A stretch of 64,000 bases of DNA. Source: a virus. A program made the translations under genes and the position numbers. The stretch is taken from IMG/VR virus record IMGVR_UViG_3300035181_000377, positions 1 through 64,000 of that record, one strand, 5' to 3'. How positions within the stretch are numbered: the stretch's first letter is position 1; every line of letters begins with the position of its first letter. Positions 53,181 to 60,710 of the stretch are shown here, piece by piece. Below the pieces are notes generated by a model. That model had not been told where the DNA came from. It searched no databases and saw nothing but the letters and a program-made list of their open reading frames with translations.

Positions 53181-53214
53181 TAGACAGAGCTAAATACTCT
53201 GTCTATTTTTTTTT
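53181..53214 (+). terminator. Rho-independent terminator
   Basis: ATAGACAGAG pairs with CTCTGTCTAT around CTAAATA, then a T run. Confidence 0.9.
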
Positions 53215-53235
53215 ATTTCTAATTAATCTTAGCGA

Positions 53236-53268
53236 CATATTACTATTATGAGTACAGTAATATTGTTT
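53236..53268 (+). promoter_or_regulatory. Candidate phiKZ-like promoter
   Basis: CATATTACTATTATGA (53236-53251) keeps the TATTAC end of the phiKZ core. A short ACAGT/ATTGT hairpin may follow. Confidence 0.55.
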
Positions 53269-53288
53269 ATTAGTTTATAGGAGAAAGT

Positions 53289-53765
53289 ATGAAAAGATTT
53301 ATCATTATAATTTTATTAGTAATATCTAGTAATGCTTTAGCTAACATAGAAACACTAAAGACTACAATTATAAATAGCGACACTAAAGGAAATAAGAATG
53401 ATATAATAGCTATTATAGATTATATCTTTTCTAATAAAGGTATAGACCCATTATTAGTATTGAGTGTAGTAGATGTGGAATCTAATTTTAATAAGTATGC
53501 TAAATCTAAAAGTGGTGCTGTAGGATTGATGCAGGTGGTCCCTAGATGGCATAAAAAGAAAATACATGGTAGGAGCATGTATAGAATTAAAGTAGCGTTA
53601 GAAGTAGGTACTAAGGTATTAAAAGAGTGTAGTATAAAGTATCACGGTAACATAAATAAAGTCCTGAATTGTTATTCTGGATATAGAGGAAAAGGAGCCA
53701 GTAAATATCGACATGATGTATTAGTGGAGTATAGACGATATAAACGAATTACTTTAAAAGGATAG
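53289..53765 (+). CDS. Secreted SLT-type lytic transglycosylase, candidate endolysin
   Basis: The product is 158 residues. Residues 1-19 form a signal peptide or signal anchor (FIIIILLVISSNALA). The SLT (goose-lysozyme-like) fold follows with VVDVESNFNKYA, where Glu64 is the catalytic acid, then SGAVGLMQVVPRWH and a final LNCYSGYRGKG. It should cut peptidoglycan glycan strands by forming anhydro-muramyl ends. Being small and self-exported, it fits a lysis enzyme rather than the virion enzyme at 14318-21526. It begins a small-gene block before phuZ. Confidence in the fold is high; use in lysis versus wall remodelling is inferred. Confidence 0.88.
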   Translation: MKRFIIIILLVISSNALANIETLKTTIINSDTKGNKNDIIAIIDYIFSNKGIDPLLVLSVVDVESNFNKYAKSKSGAVGLMQVVPRWHKKKIHGRSMYRIKVALEVGTKVLKECSIKYHGNINKVLNCYSGYRGKGASKYRHDVLVEYRRYKRITLKG

Positions 53766-53823
53766 TATATACGTACTAAAACAAAATACGTATACTGATA
53801 GTTATTAATAAAGGAGAATAGAA

Positions 53824-54117
53824 ATGAATGTAGAAGAATATCTTTTGACGTGTTTAAATGAGGAATCTTTAGAAATAGCCCATGCTGTTAATAAGGCAAA
53901 AAGATTTGGTTTAGATGACATTAATCCAGATAATGGTTTAACTAATCGTGAACATATCCTTAAAGAGTTTAATGATCAGATGGGTGTATTTGATATGTTA
54001 ATAGAACTTGGTGTATTTGAAACACCATTAATACGTACAGAACTAGTAGTAAAAAAACGTGAGAAGTTAAATATATGGATGACATATTCTAGAAGCAAAG
54101 GTACGTTGGTGAATTAA
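53824..54117 (+). CDS. Hypothetical small protein
   Basis: The product is 97 residues with AAAGGAGAATAGAA. It has two helices and a middle part NPDNGLTNREHILKEF reminiscent of nucleotide-pyrophosphohydrolase-like helical proteins, but key acidic motifs are not clear. It starts a series of four short genes before phuZ. No firm function. Confidence 0.65.
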   Translation: MNVEEYLLTCLNEESLEIAHAVNKAKRFGLDDINPDNGLTNREHILKEFNDQMGVFDMLIELGVFETPLIRTELVVKKREKLNIWMTYSRSKGTLVN

Positions 54118-54142
54118 TTATATTATTTATTAAGGAAATTTA

Positions 54143-54340
54143 ATGAGTCGTAAAAATAATACTATGGGTCGTAAAAATATTATTACTACTACCTTTACGA
54201 AAGATGAGTTATCTGATTATAGGTTTTCAATTATTGTTATTAAACCCACATATTCAGATGAAGTAAGAAATAAATTAATAGAACATTCAAAAAAGTATAA
54301 CGTCGCTATTTATGAAGATGGTGTGTTGTATGATGTTTAA
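54143..54340 (+). CDS. Hypothetical small protein
   Basis: The product is 65 residues with AAGGAAATTTA. The N-terminus repeats a short basic motif (SRKNNTMGRKN), so a second in-frame ATG at 54164 could be the start. The remainder is a beta-alpha-beta-like piece. The function is unknown. Confidence 0.55.
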   Translation: MSRKNNTMGRKNIITTTFTKDELSDYRFSIIVIKPTYSDEVRNKLIEHSKKYNVAIYEDGVLYDV

Positions 54341-54358
54341 ATATAAAGGAGCAGTGTA

Positions 54359-54841
54359 ATGTCTGAATTAAAATTAAGTAATGAACAAACTATCGAAGCT
54401 GTTTTATTTATGCGACTAATAGCTGATGCTAATTTATTTTTCGATGATAATGAACATTTAGTAATAGACAATGTTATTATTAAGTTAAAATCAGCTACGC
54501 CAACTGAAACTGTAGCTAAGTTATTTTTAAGTAGTGACTTGTATGAGAAAATAGTTGGTATGTATCCTCTAATGCTAAATAAAGTTACTGAGATTGTTAT
54601 TAATTGTTCTAAAGATGGTACTCTAGATAAAAAATTATTCTTTATTTTACTAGAGACTACTTATAGAATGTTTGTTTCACAACGTGAATTATTAAATAAT
54701 TTAGTTATAAAGAGTGTTGGAGAAGATATAAATAATGTATTAGAAATGCTACATAGTAGTATTAGTAATATTATCAATACTACTATGGTTGAAAAAGAAG
54801 ATGGTAAAAAACTAAATAATAATCTCACAGTTGTAAAATAG
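54359..54841 (+). CDS. Helical protein, paralogue of the next gene
   Basis: The product is 160 residues, helical. It aligns over its full length with the gene at 54884, sharing E/DKKLFF, L/MFxSxxE and the end VVK, so the pair are tandem duplicates. The start has AAAGGAGCAGTGTA. The position just before phuZ suggests an early or middle function. No known domain. Confidence 0.7.
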   Translation: MSELKLSNEQTIEAVLFMRLIADANLFFDDNEHLVIDNVIIKLKSATPTETVAKLFLSSDLYEKIVGMYPLMLNKVTEIVINCSKDGTLDKKLFFILLETTYRMFVSQRELLNNLVIKSVGEDINNVLEMLHSSISNIINTTMVEKEDGKKLNNNLTVVK

Positions 54842-54883
54842 TTATTTAGTTTTATCAGAGTTTAAATATAAAGGAGTTTTAAA

Positions 54884-55369
54884 ATGACTGAGTTTGAATT
54901 AAGTAATAAATTGACTACTGACGCTATTAAATATATTAAAGAATGTGCTGAAGAAAATGGCGTGATATTTAGTAAAGATGAAGTAATGGTAATTGATAAG
55001 TTTATTAGTAAATTAGATTTACTTATACCAGGTGAAGTAATCAGTAAGGTATTTATAAATACAGATGAATATACTAGCGTAGTTACAATGCACGCAACAA
55101 TGATAGAGGCTGTTAAAAGATTAGCACATACATCTATGTGTGATAAATCTCTAGATAAAAAATTATTTTTTGTTTTAATAAATTACTGTAATAAATTATT
55201 TATGTCGCATGATGAAGCTTGTACTATTTTAATAAAGCAAAATATTGACACTGAAATTAATAATAAGATGTATAAACTACAGGAGAGTATTAATTCAATT
55301 GCTCTTGGTAATACCGAAAATACTGCACCAAACACTGTTACTAGAAATGGTTTACATGTAGTTAAGTAA
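54884..55369 (+). CDS. Helical protein, paralogue of the preceding gene
   Basis: The product is 161 residues with AAAGGAGTTTTAAA. It is the diverged sister of the gene at 54359, same length and helical layout (SLDKKLFFVL matches TLDKKLFFIL). It is the last gene before the phuZ promoter region. The function is unknown. Confidence 0.7.
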   Translation: MTEFELSNKLTTDAIKYIKECAEENGVIFSKDEVMVIDKFISKLDLLIPGEVISKVFINTDEYTSVVTMHATMIEAVKRLAHTSMCDKSLDKKLFFVLINYCNKLFMSHDEACTILIKQNIDTEINNKMYKLQESINSIALGNTENTAPNTVTRNGLHVVK

Positions 55370-55391
55370 TTGTTCCAAATAATCTTAGACA

Positions 55392-55423
55392 CATATTACT
55401 AACATGGAGTGCCGAGAGCACTT
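55392..55423 (+). promoter_or_regulatory. phuZ promoter with 5' hairpin
   Basis: CATATTACTAACATG (55392-55406) keeps the phiKZ TATTAC core. GAGTGC (55407-55412) pairs with GCACTT (55418-55423) across CGAGA, with one G-U pair: the same geometry as other leaders with unrelated sequence. Confidence 0.65.
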
Positions 55424-55496
55424 TACACTTATATGTTTATAGACGTGTTTAAGATTATAAAATTTGTTGTAATTTTCTTTTAACTTAGGAGTATTA

Positions 55497-56474
55497 ATGA
55501 TGGGCAATGTCGTAAATTTATATGCATGTGGTGGCGCAGGCCTTAATATAGCATCAAGTTTAGAAAAGTTTCGCGGTACCACTGAAGAAGGTTTTGCTAC
55601 TGTCGATACTTTCTACATAGATACGTCTAAAAGTAATTTGAAATTTAATCCACCTGAAGACAGTGTATTTTTAATTGAAGGTGTAGATGGTAGTGGTAAA
55701 AAACGTGACCAGAATTATGAATTAATTTACGAACGCAGTAAAGAAATGCTACAACAGTTTAAACCAGCTGATGTAAATATTGTATTACATTCGGCATCTG
55801 GTGGCTCTGGTTCCGTTATTGGTCCAGTACTAGTATCAGAGTTATTAAACCGTGGTGAAAATGTAATTGTAATTATGGTTGGTTCTCGTGATTCACGTAT
55901 TGAAATTAATAATACAATTAAAACAATCATGTCTTATGAAATGATTTCTAATAAACGTGAACTACCAGTAATTGCTACCTATTACGAAAACTCAAATGAA
56001 GAGCCACGTAGTTCAGTTGACGCTAGCGTATTAAACGCTATTACGCTATTATCAGCAATCTTCTCTAAAGATAATGCTGAACTAGATAGTAGTGACTTGA
56101 ATAACTTCTTGAACTATCACAATGTTACTAGTTATTCTCCACGCCTAGCGTTCTTAGATTTTTACTCTAAGGATATCGCGTTAGTAAAAGGTCAGACTGT
56201 TATTTCTGTAGTAACGTTGGGTGAAGAAGGTTCTCCTACCTCACTTAAAGATCCTGTAGAATATCAAGCTGCTGGATTCATGTGTGAGTCTGCTATTAAG
56301 CGCGTAGACTTACATTTACCAATTCACACTGCTGTAATTAATGGTACTTTCAATATTATTATTAAGCGCCTAAATGACGTAATTCAAGAACTCGATACTG
56401 CTCGTTCAGCGGTGGTTGAGAAACCATTGTTAAAAGGCAATGAGAAGGCTACCAATGACGGTCTAATGCTTTAA
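55497..56474 (+). CDS. phuZ: PhuZ-type phage tubulin
   Basis: The product is 325 residues; ATG at 55497 or 55500 both fit the TTAGGAG site. Tubulin/FtsZ signatures are present: ACGGAGLNIA near residue 10 in the first GTP loop, FYIDTSKSNLKF as the FtsZ VNTD-like strand, and HSASGGSGSVIGP near residues 98-110, the tubulin signature loop. The downstream pattern and the acidic C-terminus resemble phiKZ gp39 PhuZ. The protein should form filaments that centre the phage nucleus and carry capsids. It sits alone behind its own promoter and ends at a strong terminator, as for a dosage-sensitive filament protein. Confidence 0.88.
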   Translation: MMGNVVNLYACGGAGLNIASSLEKFRGTTEEGFATVDTFYIDTSKSNLKFNPPEDSVFLIEGVDGSGKKRDQNYELIYERSKEMLQQFKPADVNIVLHSASGGSGSVIGPVLVSELLNRGENVIVIMVGSRDSRIEINNTIKTIMSYEMISNKRELPVIATYYENSNEEPRSSVDASVLNAITLLSAIFSKDNAELDSSDLNNFLNYHNVTSYSPRLAFLDFYSKDIALVKGQTVISVVTLGEEGSPTSLKDPVEYQAAGFMCESAIKRVDLHLPIHTAVINGTFNIIIKRLNDVIQELDTARSAVVEKPLLKGNEKATNDGLML

Positions 56475-56482
56475 GTTATGTA

Positions 56483-56530
56483 AAATATACTACTCCCGAT
56501 AATAATCTGGGAGTAGTATATTTTTTTTGT
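56483..56530 (+). terminator. Rho-independent terminator after phuZ
   Basis: ATATACTACTCCC pairs with GGGAGTAGTATAT around a roughly 11-base loop, then T residues. Confidence 0.9.
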
Positions 56531-56547
56531 TTCTATTAAGTGTTGGT

Positions 56548-56565
56548 GATATATTACCTTATTGA
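56548..56565 (+). promoter_or_regulatory. Candidate phiKZ-like promoter
   Basis: GATATATTACCTTATTGA contains an exact TATATTAC, the phiKZ early core. No hairpin is obvious. It probably drives 56601-59163. Confidence 0.65.
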
Positions 56566-56600
56566 TAATATAAACTGTTTTTATTAATAAGGGATTAAAG

Positions 56601-56966
56601 ATGAATCAAGTTTTAATGTTATTTGATATATCTAACATATCTGGTCAAATTATTAATTTACTTAGATTACCTATGTTTGAGTATAGAATATCTGAAGCGG
56701 AGTTAGAAGAATTATTTGACTACGTTATTAAAAAAGGAGTAGTAGATTTATTTAATGATAATAGTTATCCATATAACACGCATACTTTAAATGGTGAGCA
56801 TAGGCGTGATTTATATTTATGTGTTTATGACTCAGTTCGTGTAGATGTGGCTAATTTATTATTTACCGTTTTAGAACATTATCTACATAAACCTTTACCT
56901 GTAAAACTTAAAATATTGGTAACAGTTAGAGACTTAGTAATATGTAAGTCTAATTATAGAATTTAA
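56601..56966 (+). CDS. Hypothetical helical protein
   Basis: The product is 121 residues, mainly helical, no recognised motif. It follows an AAGGGATTAAAG site and starts a six-gene operon (56601-59163) with short gaps or overlaps. Its position next to phuZ is suggestive only. Confidence 0.65.
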   Translation: MNQVLMLFDISNISGQIINLLRLPMFEYRISEAELEELFDYVIKKGVVDLFNDNSYPYNTHTLNGEHRRDLYLCVYDSVRVDVANLLFTVLEHYLHKPLPVKLKILVTVRDLVICKSNYRI

Positions 56967-56979
56967 AAGGAGTTTTAAA

Positions 56980-57639
56980 ATGATAAAAAAACATGACAAT
57001 GATAAAGTACTAAGTCTAGAAACAACAAGTTCATTAATACTTGGTCTAAGTGATAGTATGTACTTAGTAGAAGGCCTGATAAATTTAACAGGTGCAATTA
57101 GAAATGAATTTAAAGGCATTTATTTATTTAACTCCTCTACACCTTTAATAAAAGAGAACACCAAGTATTATGCAAATTTTGCATTATTGGAAGACCCCAT
57201 TAATCAAATACCTGATTTACGCTGTGCTATTACTGATGATGAAAATAACGTTGTCATTCCTGAGTTCGTTATGTTAAATCAGAGTAAGTTTTTAAGAGGT
57301 TATCCAAAACATAACCTACATGCTTTGATGTTAATTATTAAATTAATAGAAGATGAGCTAGTGCGTGTATGTCCATTTGCTATTAATGATGAGAGTAGAG
57401 TAGATCCTACTATCATAGATTATTATTTTAATCCACGTGTACAAGAGATAATTGCTTCGGGTAAATTAGAAGATATTTGTCATCCGATTATTTCAATCAT
57501 GAGTGAATTTATAGGTAACGATAACTATCACATTTATTTTGTTAAAGTAAATGAAGATGAAGCAACGTTAACTATTAATAAAACAATTGATCACAGAATA
57601 TATGAATGGACTAAACAACAGTATGACATCAAAATATGA
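56980..57639 (+). CDS. Hypothetical protein
   Basis: The product is 219 residues with AAAGGAGTTTTAAA. It is an alpha/beta protein with no recognised motif. It overlaps the next gene by about 17 bases, so the two are translationally linked. Confidence 0.7.
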   Translation: MIKKHDNDKVLSLETTSSLILGLSDSMYLVEGLINLTGAIRNEFKGIYLFNSSTPLIKENTKYYANFALLEDPINQIPDLRCAITDDENNVVIPEFVMLNQSKFLRGYPKHNLHALMLIIKLIEDELVRVCPFAINDESRVDPTIIDYYFNPRVQEIIASGKLEDICHPIISIMSEFIGNDNYHIYFVKVNEDEATLTINKTIDHRIYEWTKQQYDIKI

Positions 57640-57997
57640 GACCATAGCTTTTGACATATCCTGCATTAAGAGTAGGTTTGATTTAATAATTGCTAATATT
57701 TTTTATGGTAAAATTAGTGTAGAAACTTTAATAGAGTTATTCACTAGTATACCCATAGAGGTTCAGTATAACGAGATAATATGGTATAAAATAGAGGAAT
57801 TATTAGGTCCTGCTGAGTATGAGAATTTAAATCTTGAAGATGCAGAGATAATTATTGAATCTTTAATTGAAAATTTTTATAGTGAATTAGGGGTATTAAT
57901 AATACCATTCTGCGATCCTATGGATAATTATACTTTCTTTAAATGGATTGATAGAACTTCCATTATGTTAATTAATGAAAAAAAAGTATTTAGTTAA
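57623..57997 (+). CDS. Hypothetical acidic protein
   Basis: The product is 124 residues if read from the ATG at 57623; ATG at 57602 or 57587 is also possible, all inside the previous gene. It is helical and acidic (LEDAEIIIESLIE). No family is recognised. It ends 11 bases before the next gene. Confidence 0.6.
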   Translation: MTSKYETIAFDISCIKSRFDLIIANIFYGKISVETLIELFTSIPIEVQYNEIIWYKIEELLGPAEYENLNLEDAEIIIESLIENFYSELGVLIIPFCDPMDNYTFFKWIDRTSIMLINEKKVFS

Positions 57998-58008
57998 AGG
58001 ACATTATA

Positions 58009-58344
58009 ATGATTGAGCATGACTTAGAGTATAATACAGTTGACGAATATTCAGAAAATGAGTTGGAAGAGGATGATTTATATTTTTACAATAAGATGTT
58101 TGATTTTGATGTAGATGAAGCCGATATAACTGAGATGTTGTCCGACTGTATAGATAAGACATATAAGTGTCAGGTTAGCTCACCAAATGTTAAATCAGTT
58201 CCATATGCATATATGACAGATAAGACTTTAGGTACTGTGATAATATTAGACGATAACTTAGAAGGTTTTATTTCTAAATTCGGTAGCACTGAAAAAGTAA
58301 TCACGCATCCGGTGTATCGTTTAATTAAATTTATTTCACACTGA
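58009..58344 (+). CDS. Hypothetical acidic protein
   Basis: The product is 111 residues. The first 45 residues are strongly acidic (YSENELEEDDLYFYNK), the rest is alpha/beta. AAAGGACATTATA precedes the start. The function is unknown. Confidence 0.65.
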   Translation: MIEHDLEYNTVDEYSENELEEDDLYFYNKMFDFDVDEADITEMLSDCIDKTYKCQVSSPNVKSVPYAYMTDKTLGTVIILDDNLEGFISKFGSTEKVITHPVYRLIKFISH

Positions 58345-58351
58345 GAAGAGT

Positions 58352-58753
58352 ATGAGTAATTTTATCCAGCAGCAAAATAACTTTAATGAGGCCAATGTAA
58401 TTTTAGATACTTCTAAAGAATATGCATTAGCTTTTTCAGTATTAGATCATTTATCTCTACATAGCACAAATGTATATAATGAGATGATAAACCAAATATT
58501 CCAAAGTATGACGACAGATATAAAATTATTTACTAGCGCCTTGATGAGAGGTCCTAACTATAATTTATTTAATATTAATTATTTTACTGTTAAAAAAGAT
58601 TCATTAAAAGAAAATTTAGATAATTTATTTAAAGAATTAGGAATAAGTATTTGGTTTAATTTACAACATTATGGTTTATTTAATAATCCGTATGCTGATT
58701 TAATTTTAACCGATATTAACAAAGACTATATTAAAGTTTCAGTGTATGTATAA
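58352..58753 (+). CDS. Hypothetical protein
   Basis: The product is 133 residues, helical, rich in Asn, Leu and Phe, no recognised motif. It begins 7 bases after the previous stop, with GAGAAGAGT as a ribosome site. It is followed 14 bases later by the last gene of the operon. Confidence 0.65.
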   Translation: MSNFIQQQNNFNEANVILDTSKEYALAFSVLDHLSLHSTNVYNEMINQIFQSMTTDIKLFTSALMRGPNYNLFNINYFTVKKDSLKENLDNLFKELGISIWFNLQHYGLFNNPYADLILTDINKDYIKVSVYV

Positions 58754-58767
58754 TTTAGGAGTAGTAA

Positions 58768-59163
58768 ATGAGTGATTTTAATTTAGGCTTTAGATATAAC
58801 TTTAATACTTTAGCACCAGCTATATTAGGTGCTACGTTTACTAATGCAAAGGTACTGGCGCTATTAAACTATGATACTGCAACTATGTTTGGTAATATTG
58901 CTGCCACGGCAGTAGCTGTATATCCTTTGTTGCCTGCTGGTACGCCTAGTGATCCTACGGCATATAAGTATGTAATCATAGAAACAGAAAATAAGAGTAA
59001 AGTAGTATTAGCATTAAACTGGATAGATACAAATAGTATTGTTTCAGTAGAATCAGTCAATGCTAACTTTAAGATTAGTAATATTACTTTGGATGATATA
59101 AATAAAATTACAACTGCTTTAGTAGCTATGGGTTATACTCAGATAACTACTTCAACGATGTAA
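58768..59163 (+). CDS. Hypothetical alpha/beta protein
   Basis: The product is 131 residues with TTAGGAGTAGTAA. It has an Ala/Leu-rich first half (GNIAATAVAVYPLLPAG) and a beta middle (YKYVIIETENKSKVVLAL). It is the last gene before a long non-coding region; no terminator directly follows, so its transcript may continue into the structured RNA. Confidence 0.65.
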   Translation: MSDFNLGFRYNFNTLAPAILGATFTNAKVLALLNYDTATMFGNIAATAVAVYPLLPAGTPSDPTAYKYVIIETENKSKVVLALNWIDTNSIVSVESVNANFKISNITLDDINKITTALVAMGYTQITTSTM

Positions 59164-59206
59164 ATAAAAATTATTATACCTATTATATGTAGAAAATACA
59201 GTTTAA

Positions 59207-59572
59207 GTTCTGTAAGATGTTAGTGCGTTTTGCTCCAAAACATTTTAAGCTCTCCTCATGAGGGCTGACACAGCAATCCACTTATCTTACAGAACACCCT
59301 CACTACTGATAAACAATACTATATTGATACCTTACATGCACTAGCTCGCAACTTAAAATATTAGGTTATAGTAAATGCGTTTATCAGTTCTTTAATTACA
59401 GCAATAGCCATCTTTAAGCGCCCCCTCGATGTAAAGATGATTTTTCATGGTTTAACTCCTTTTCTCCGTGATATGTTGCAATTGTAATTAAAGTTGTTGC
59501 GAGCAGCATGTTATAATTAAAAACATTAGTTTTTAGTATCCACTGAGGTTTTCCTCAGTGGATACTTTTTTT
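59207..59572 (+). ncRNA. Large structured non-coding RNA with pseudoknot
   Basis: The 486-base gap 59164-59649 has no credible gene. P1: 59207-59218 with 59284-59295, 12 bp, enclosing AGTG/CACT and two hairpins, GTTTTG-CTC-CAAAAC and AGCTCTC-CTCAT-GAGGGCT. P2: ACTGATAAAC (59305-59314) with GTTTATCAGT (59379-59388), then TACTATA with TATAGTA. P3: CTTTAATTACA (59390-59400) with TGTAATTAAAG (59483-59493), extended by GCAA/TTGC past a 3-base bulge, enclosing CATCTTTA/TAAAGATG and TCATGG/CCGTGA. Pseudoknot: GCTCGCAAC (59344-59352) in the P2 interior with GTTGCGAGC (59496-59504), 9 bp. A 14-bp terminator ends it. It does not look like tmRNA or RNase P RNA. Confidence 0.82.
59535..59572 (+). terminator. 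Terminator of the structured RNA
   Basis: AGTATCCACTGAGG pairs with CCTCAGTGGATACT around TTTT, then seven T residues. Confidence 0.93.
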
Positions 59573-59591
59573 GTTTCTATTTATAATTAAA

Positions 59592-59609
59592 CATATATAA
59601 CTAATATGA
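59592..59609 (+). promoter_or_regulatory. Early-type promoter
   Basis: ACATATATAACTAATATGAA matches the TATATAAC element; a clear leader hairpin is not seen. It drives the gene at 59650. Confidence 0.6.
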
Positions 59610-59649
59610 AGTTAATGTAATTAATCTTTTTAAAAGGAGTTTTAAAAAA

Positions 59650-59988
59650 ATGGTAATAGTTAAAGCAGAATGTGAACTTACGATGGAATATTGGTTAGTA
59701 TTAAATCCAATGCAAGGTAATACAGAGGATGGTGTAAAGTTTGGACCTTATACTTCTAAAGAAGAAGCTAGAACAGTATATAACTCACAATTATGCGAAC
59801 CATATAAAGATGAAGGTATGGATACTTTTAATGGCGGTACTAAACAATACCATAAGAGTTTTATTAAAGGTGGTCCAATGGAATGGATGAACCGAATAGA
59901 TGAGAATGACTGGACCACGCCTAACCGTTATGGTCACGGACTGCATAAAATAATTGCTGATGTGAAGGTATTGCGAGTTATTGGATAA
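59650..59988 (+). CDS. Hypothetical protein
   Basis: The product is 112 residues behind AAAAGGAGTTTTAAAAAA, with a slightly long spacer to the ATG. It is a compact alpha/beta domain with YWLVLNPMQG, KFGPYTSKEEAR and Trp-rich loops. No family is recognised. It leads a four-gene group ending at 62027. Confidence 0.65.
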   Translation: MVIVKAECELTMEYWLVLNPMQGNTEDGVKFGPYTSKEEARTVYNSQLCEPYKDEGMDTFNGGTKQYHKSFIKGGPMEWMNRIDENDWTTPNRYGHGLHKIIADVKVLRVIG

Positions 59989-60043
59989 CTAAGTGGATGG
60001 ACATTAATAGAGAGTAGTGTATTTTTATTTTTAAGGATTAATT

Positions 60044-60415
60044 ATGAATATCCAATTAAAGAGTCGCACTAGAAAATCCGGTATAATACCGGTTACGTGT
60101 TTAGACTCCATTATGGCGGAGATGTTAAATGTATCACCTGATGCATTTCAGTTGTATAATGGTGAGTTTACTACTTTTGATAGGTTTAGTAATCAACTAC
60201 AAGTGTTTACATTCTTTAGTGGCGCTGGTTTATTTACGAGTAATAAGAAGAATGAGTTTTATATAGTTTTTCAAGGTTTACCAGAAGTAGCTGGTATGTC
60301 GGCTGCTGAAGAATTAGAAATGTTAGATCATTTACGACTAGCTAAAAATCATTTCTTAAAAATAAGAAGTATGATTGATTTAGGACAAATGAGTTTACGA
60401 ATAACTAGATTTTAG
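60044..60415 (+). CDS. Hypothetical protein
   Basis: The product is 123 residues with AAGGATTAATT. The N-terminus is basic, the middle beta-like (FTFFSGAGLF, FYIVFQGLP) and the C-terminus helical. No motif is recognised. Confidence 0.65.
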   Translation: MNIQLKSRTRKSGIIPVTCLDSIMAEMLNVSPDAFQLYNGEFTTFDRFSNQLQVFTFFSGAGLFTSNKKNEFYIVFQGLPEVAGMSAAEELEMLDHLRLAKNHFLKIRSMIDLGQMSLRITRF

Positions 60416-60429
60416 ATAGGAGCAGTATT

Positions 60430-60684
60430 ATGAATTTATTTGAATTTTTATTAACTTTGTATTTAGTATCTGTGGTGCTAACTATTTTATTTATAGTTAA
60501 GCATTCAGTATCCGTACACGATGTAATTAAAAGCTGGCTTAATGTAAGTACTTTAAATAAGAAAATTAAGGCTAGTAAATTAACATATATAGGTCTTATA
60601 CTTTATATGATTTTATTTCCAATTTTAAATACTTATTTAGCTGTAATGTATTTGAAAATTAAAAAAGAAGAGTTATTATTTTAA
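60430..60684 (+). CDS. Small two-helix membrane protein
   Basis: The product is 84 residues. Two hydrophobic helices are clear: residues 5-24 (FLLTLYLVSVVLTILFIV) and about 52-74 (YIGLILYMILFPILNTYLAV), joined by a Lys-rich loop, with a charged C-terminus. ATAGGAGCAGTATT precedes the start. Size and layout would fit a holin-like protein or an envelope modifier. The lytic transglycosylase lies 7 kb away, so holin is only a possibility. Confidence 0.7.
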   Translation: MNLFEFLLTLYLVSVVLTILFIVKHSVSVHDVIKSWLNVSTLNKKIKASKLTYIGLILYMILFPILNTYLAVMYLKIKKEELLF

Positions 60685-60710
60685 TGTAGTATTTTAAAGG
60701 AGTAGTAAAA

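Noticed and set aside
59207-59572. Structured RNA as tmRNA or RNase P RNA
   Set aside because: No tRNA-like ends with CCA or tag frame for tmRNA, and no recognisable RNase P core sequence.
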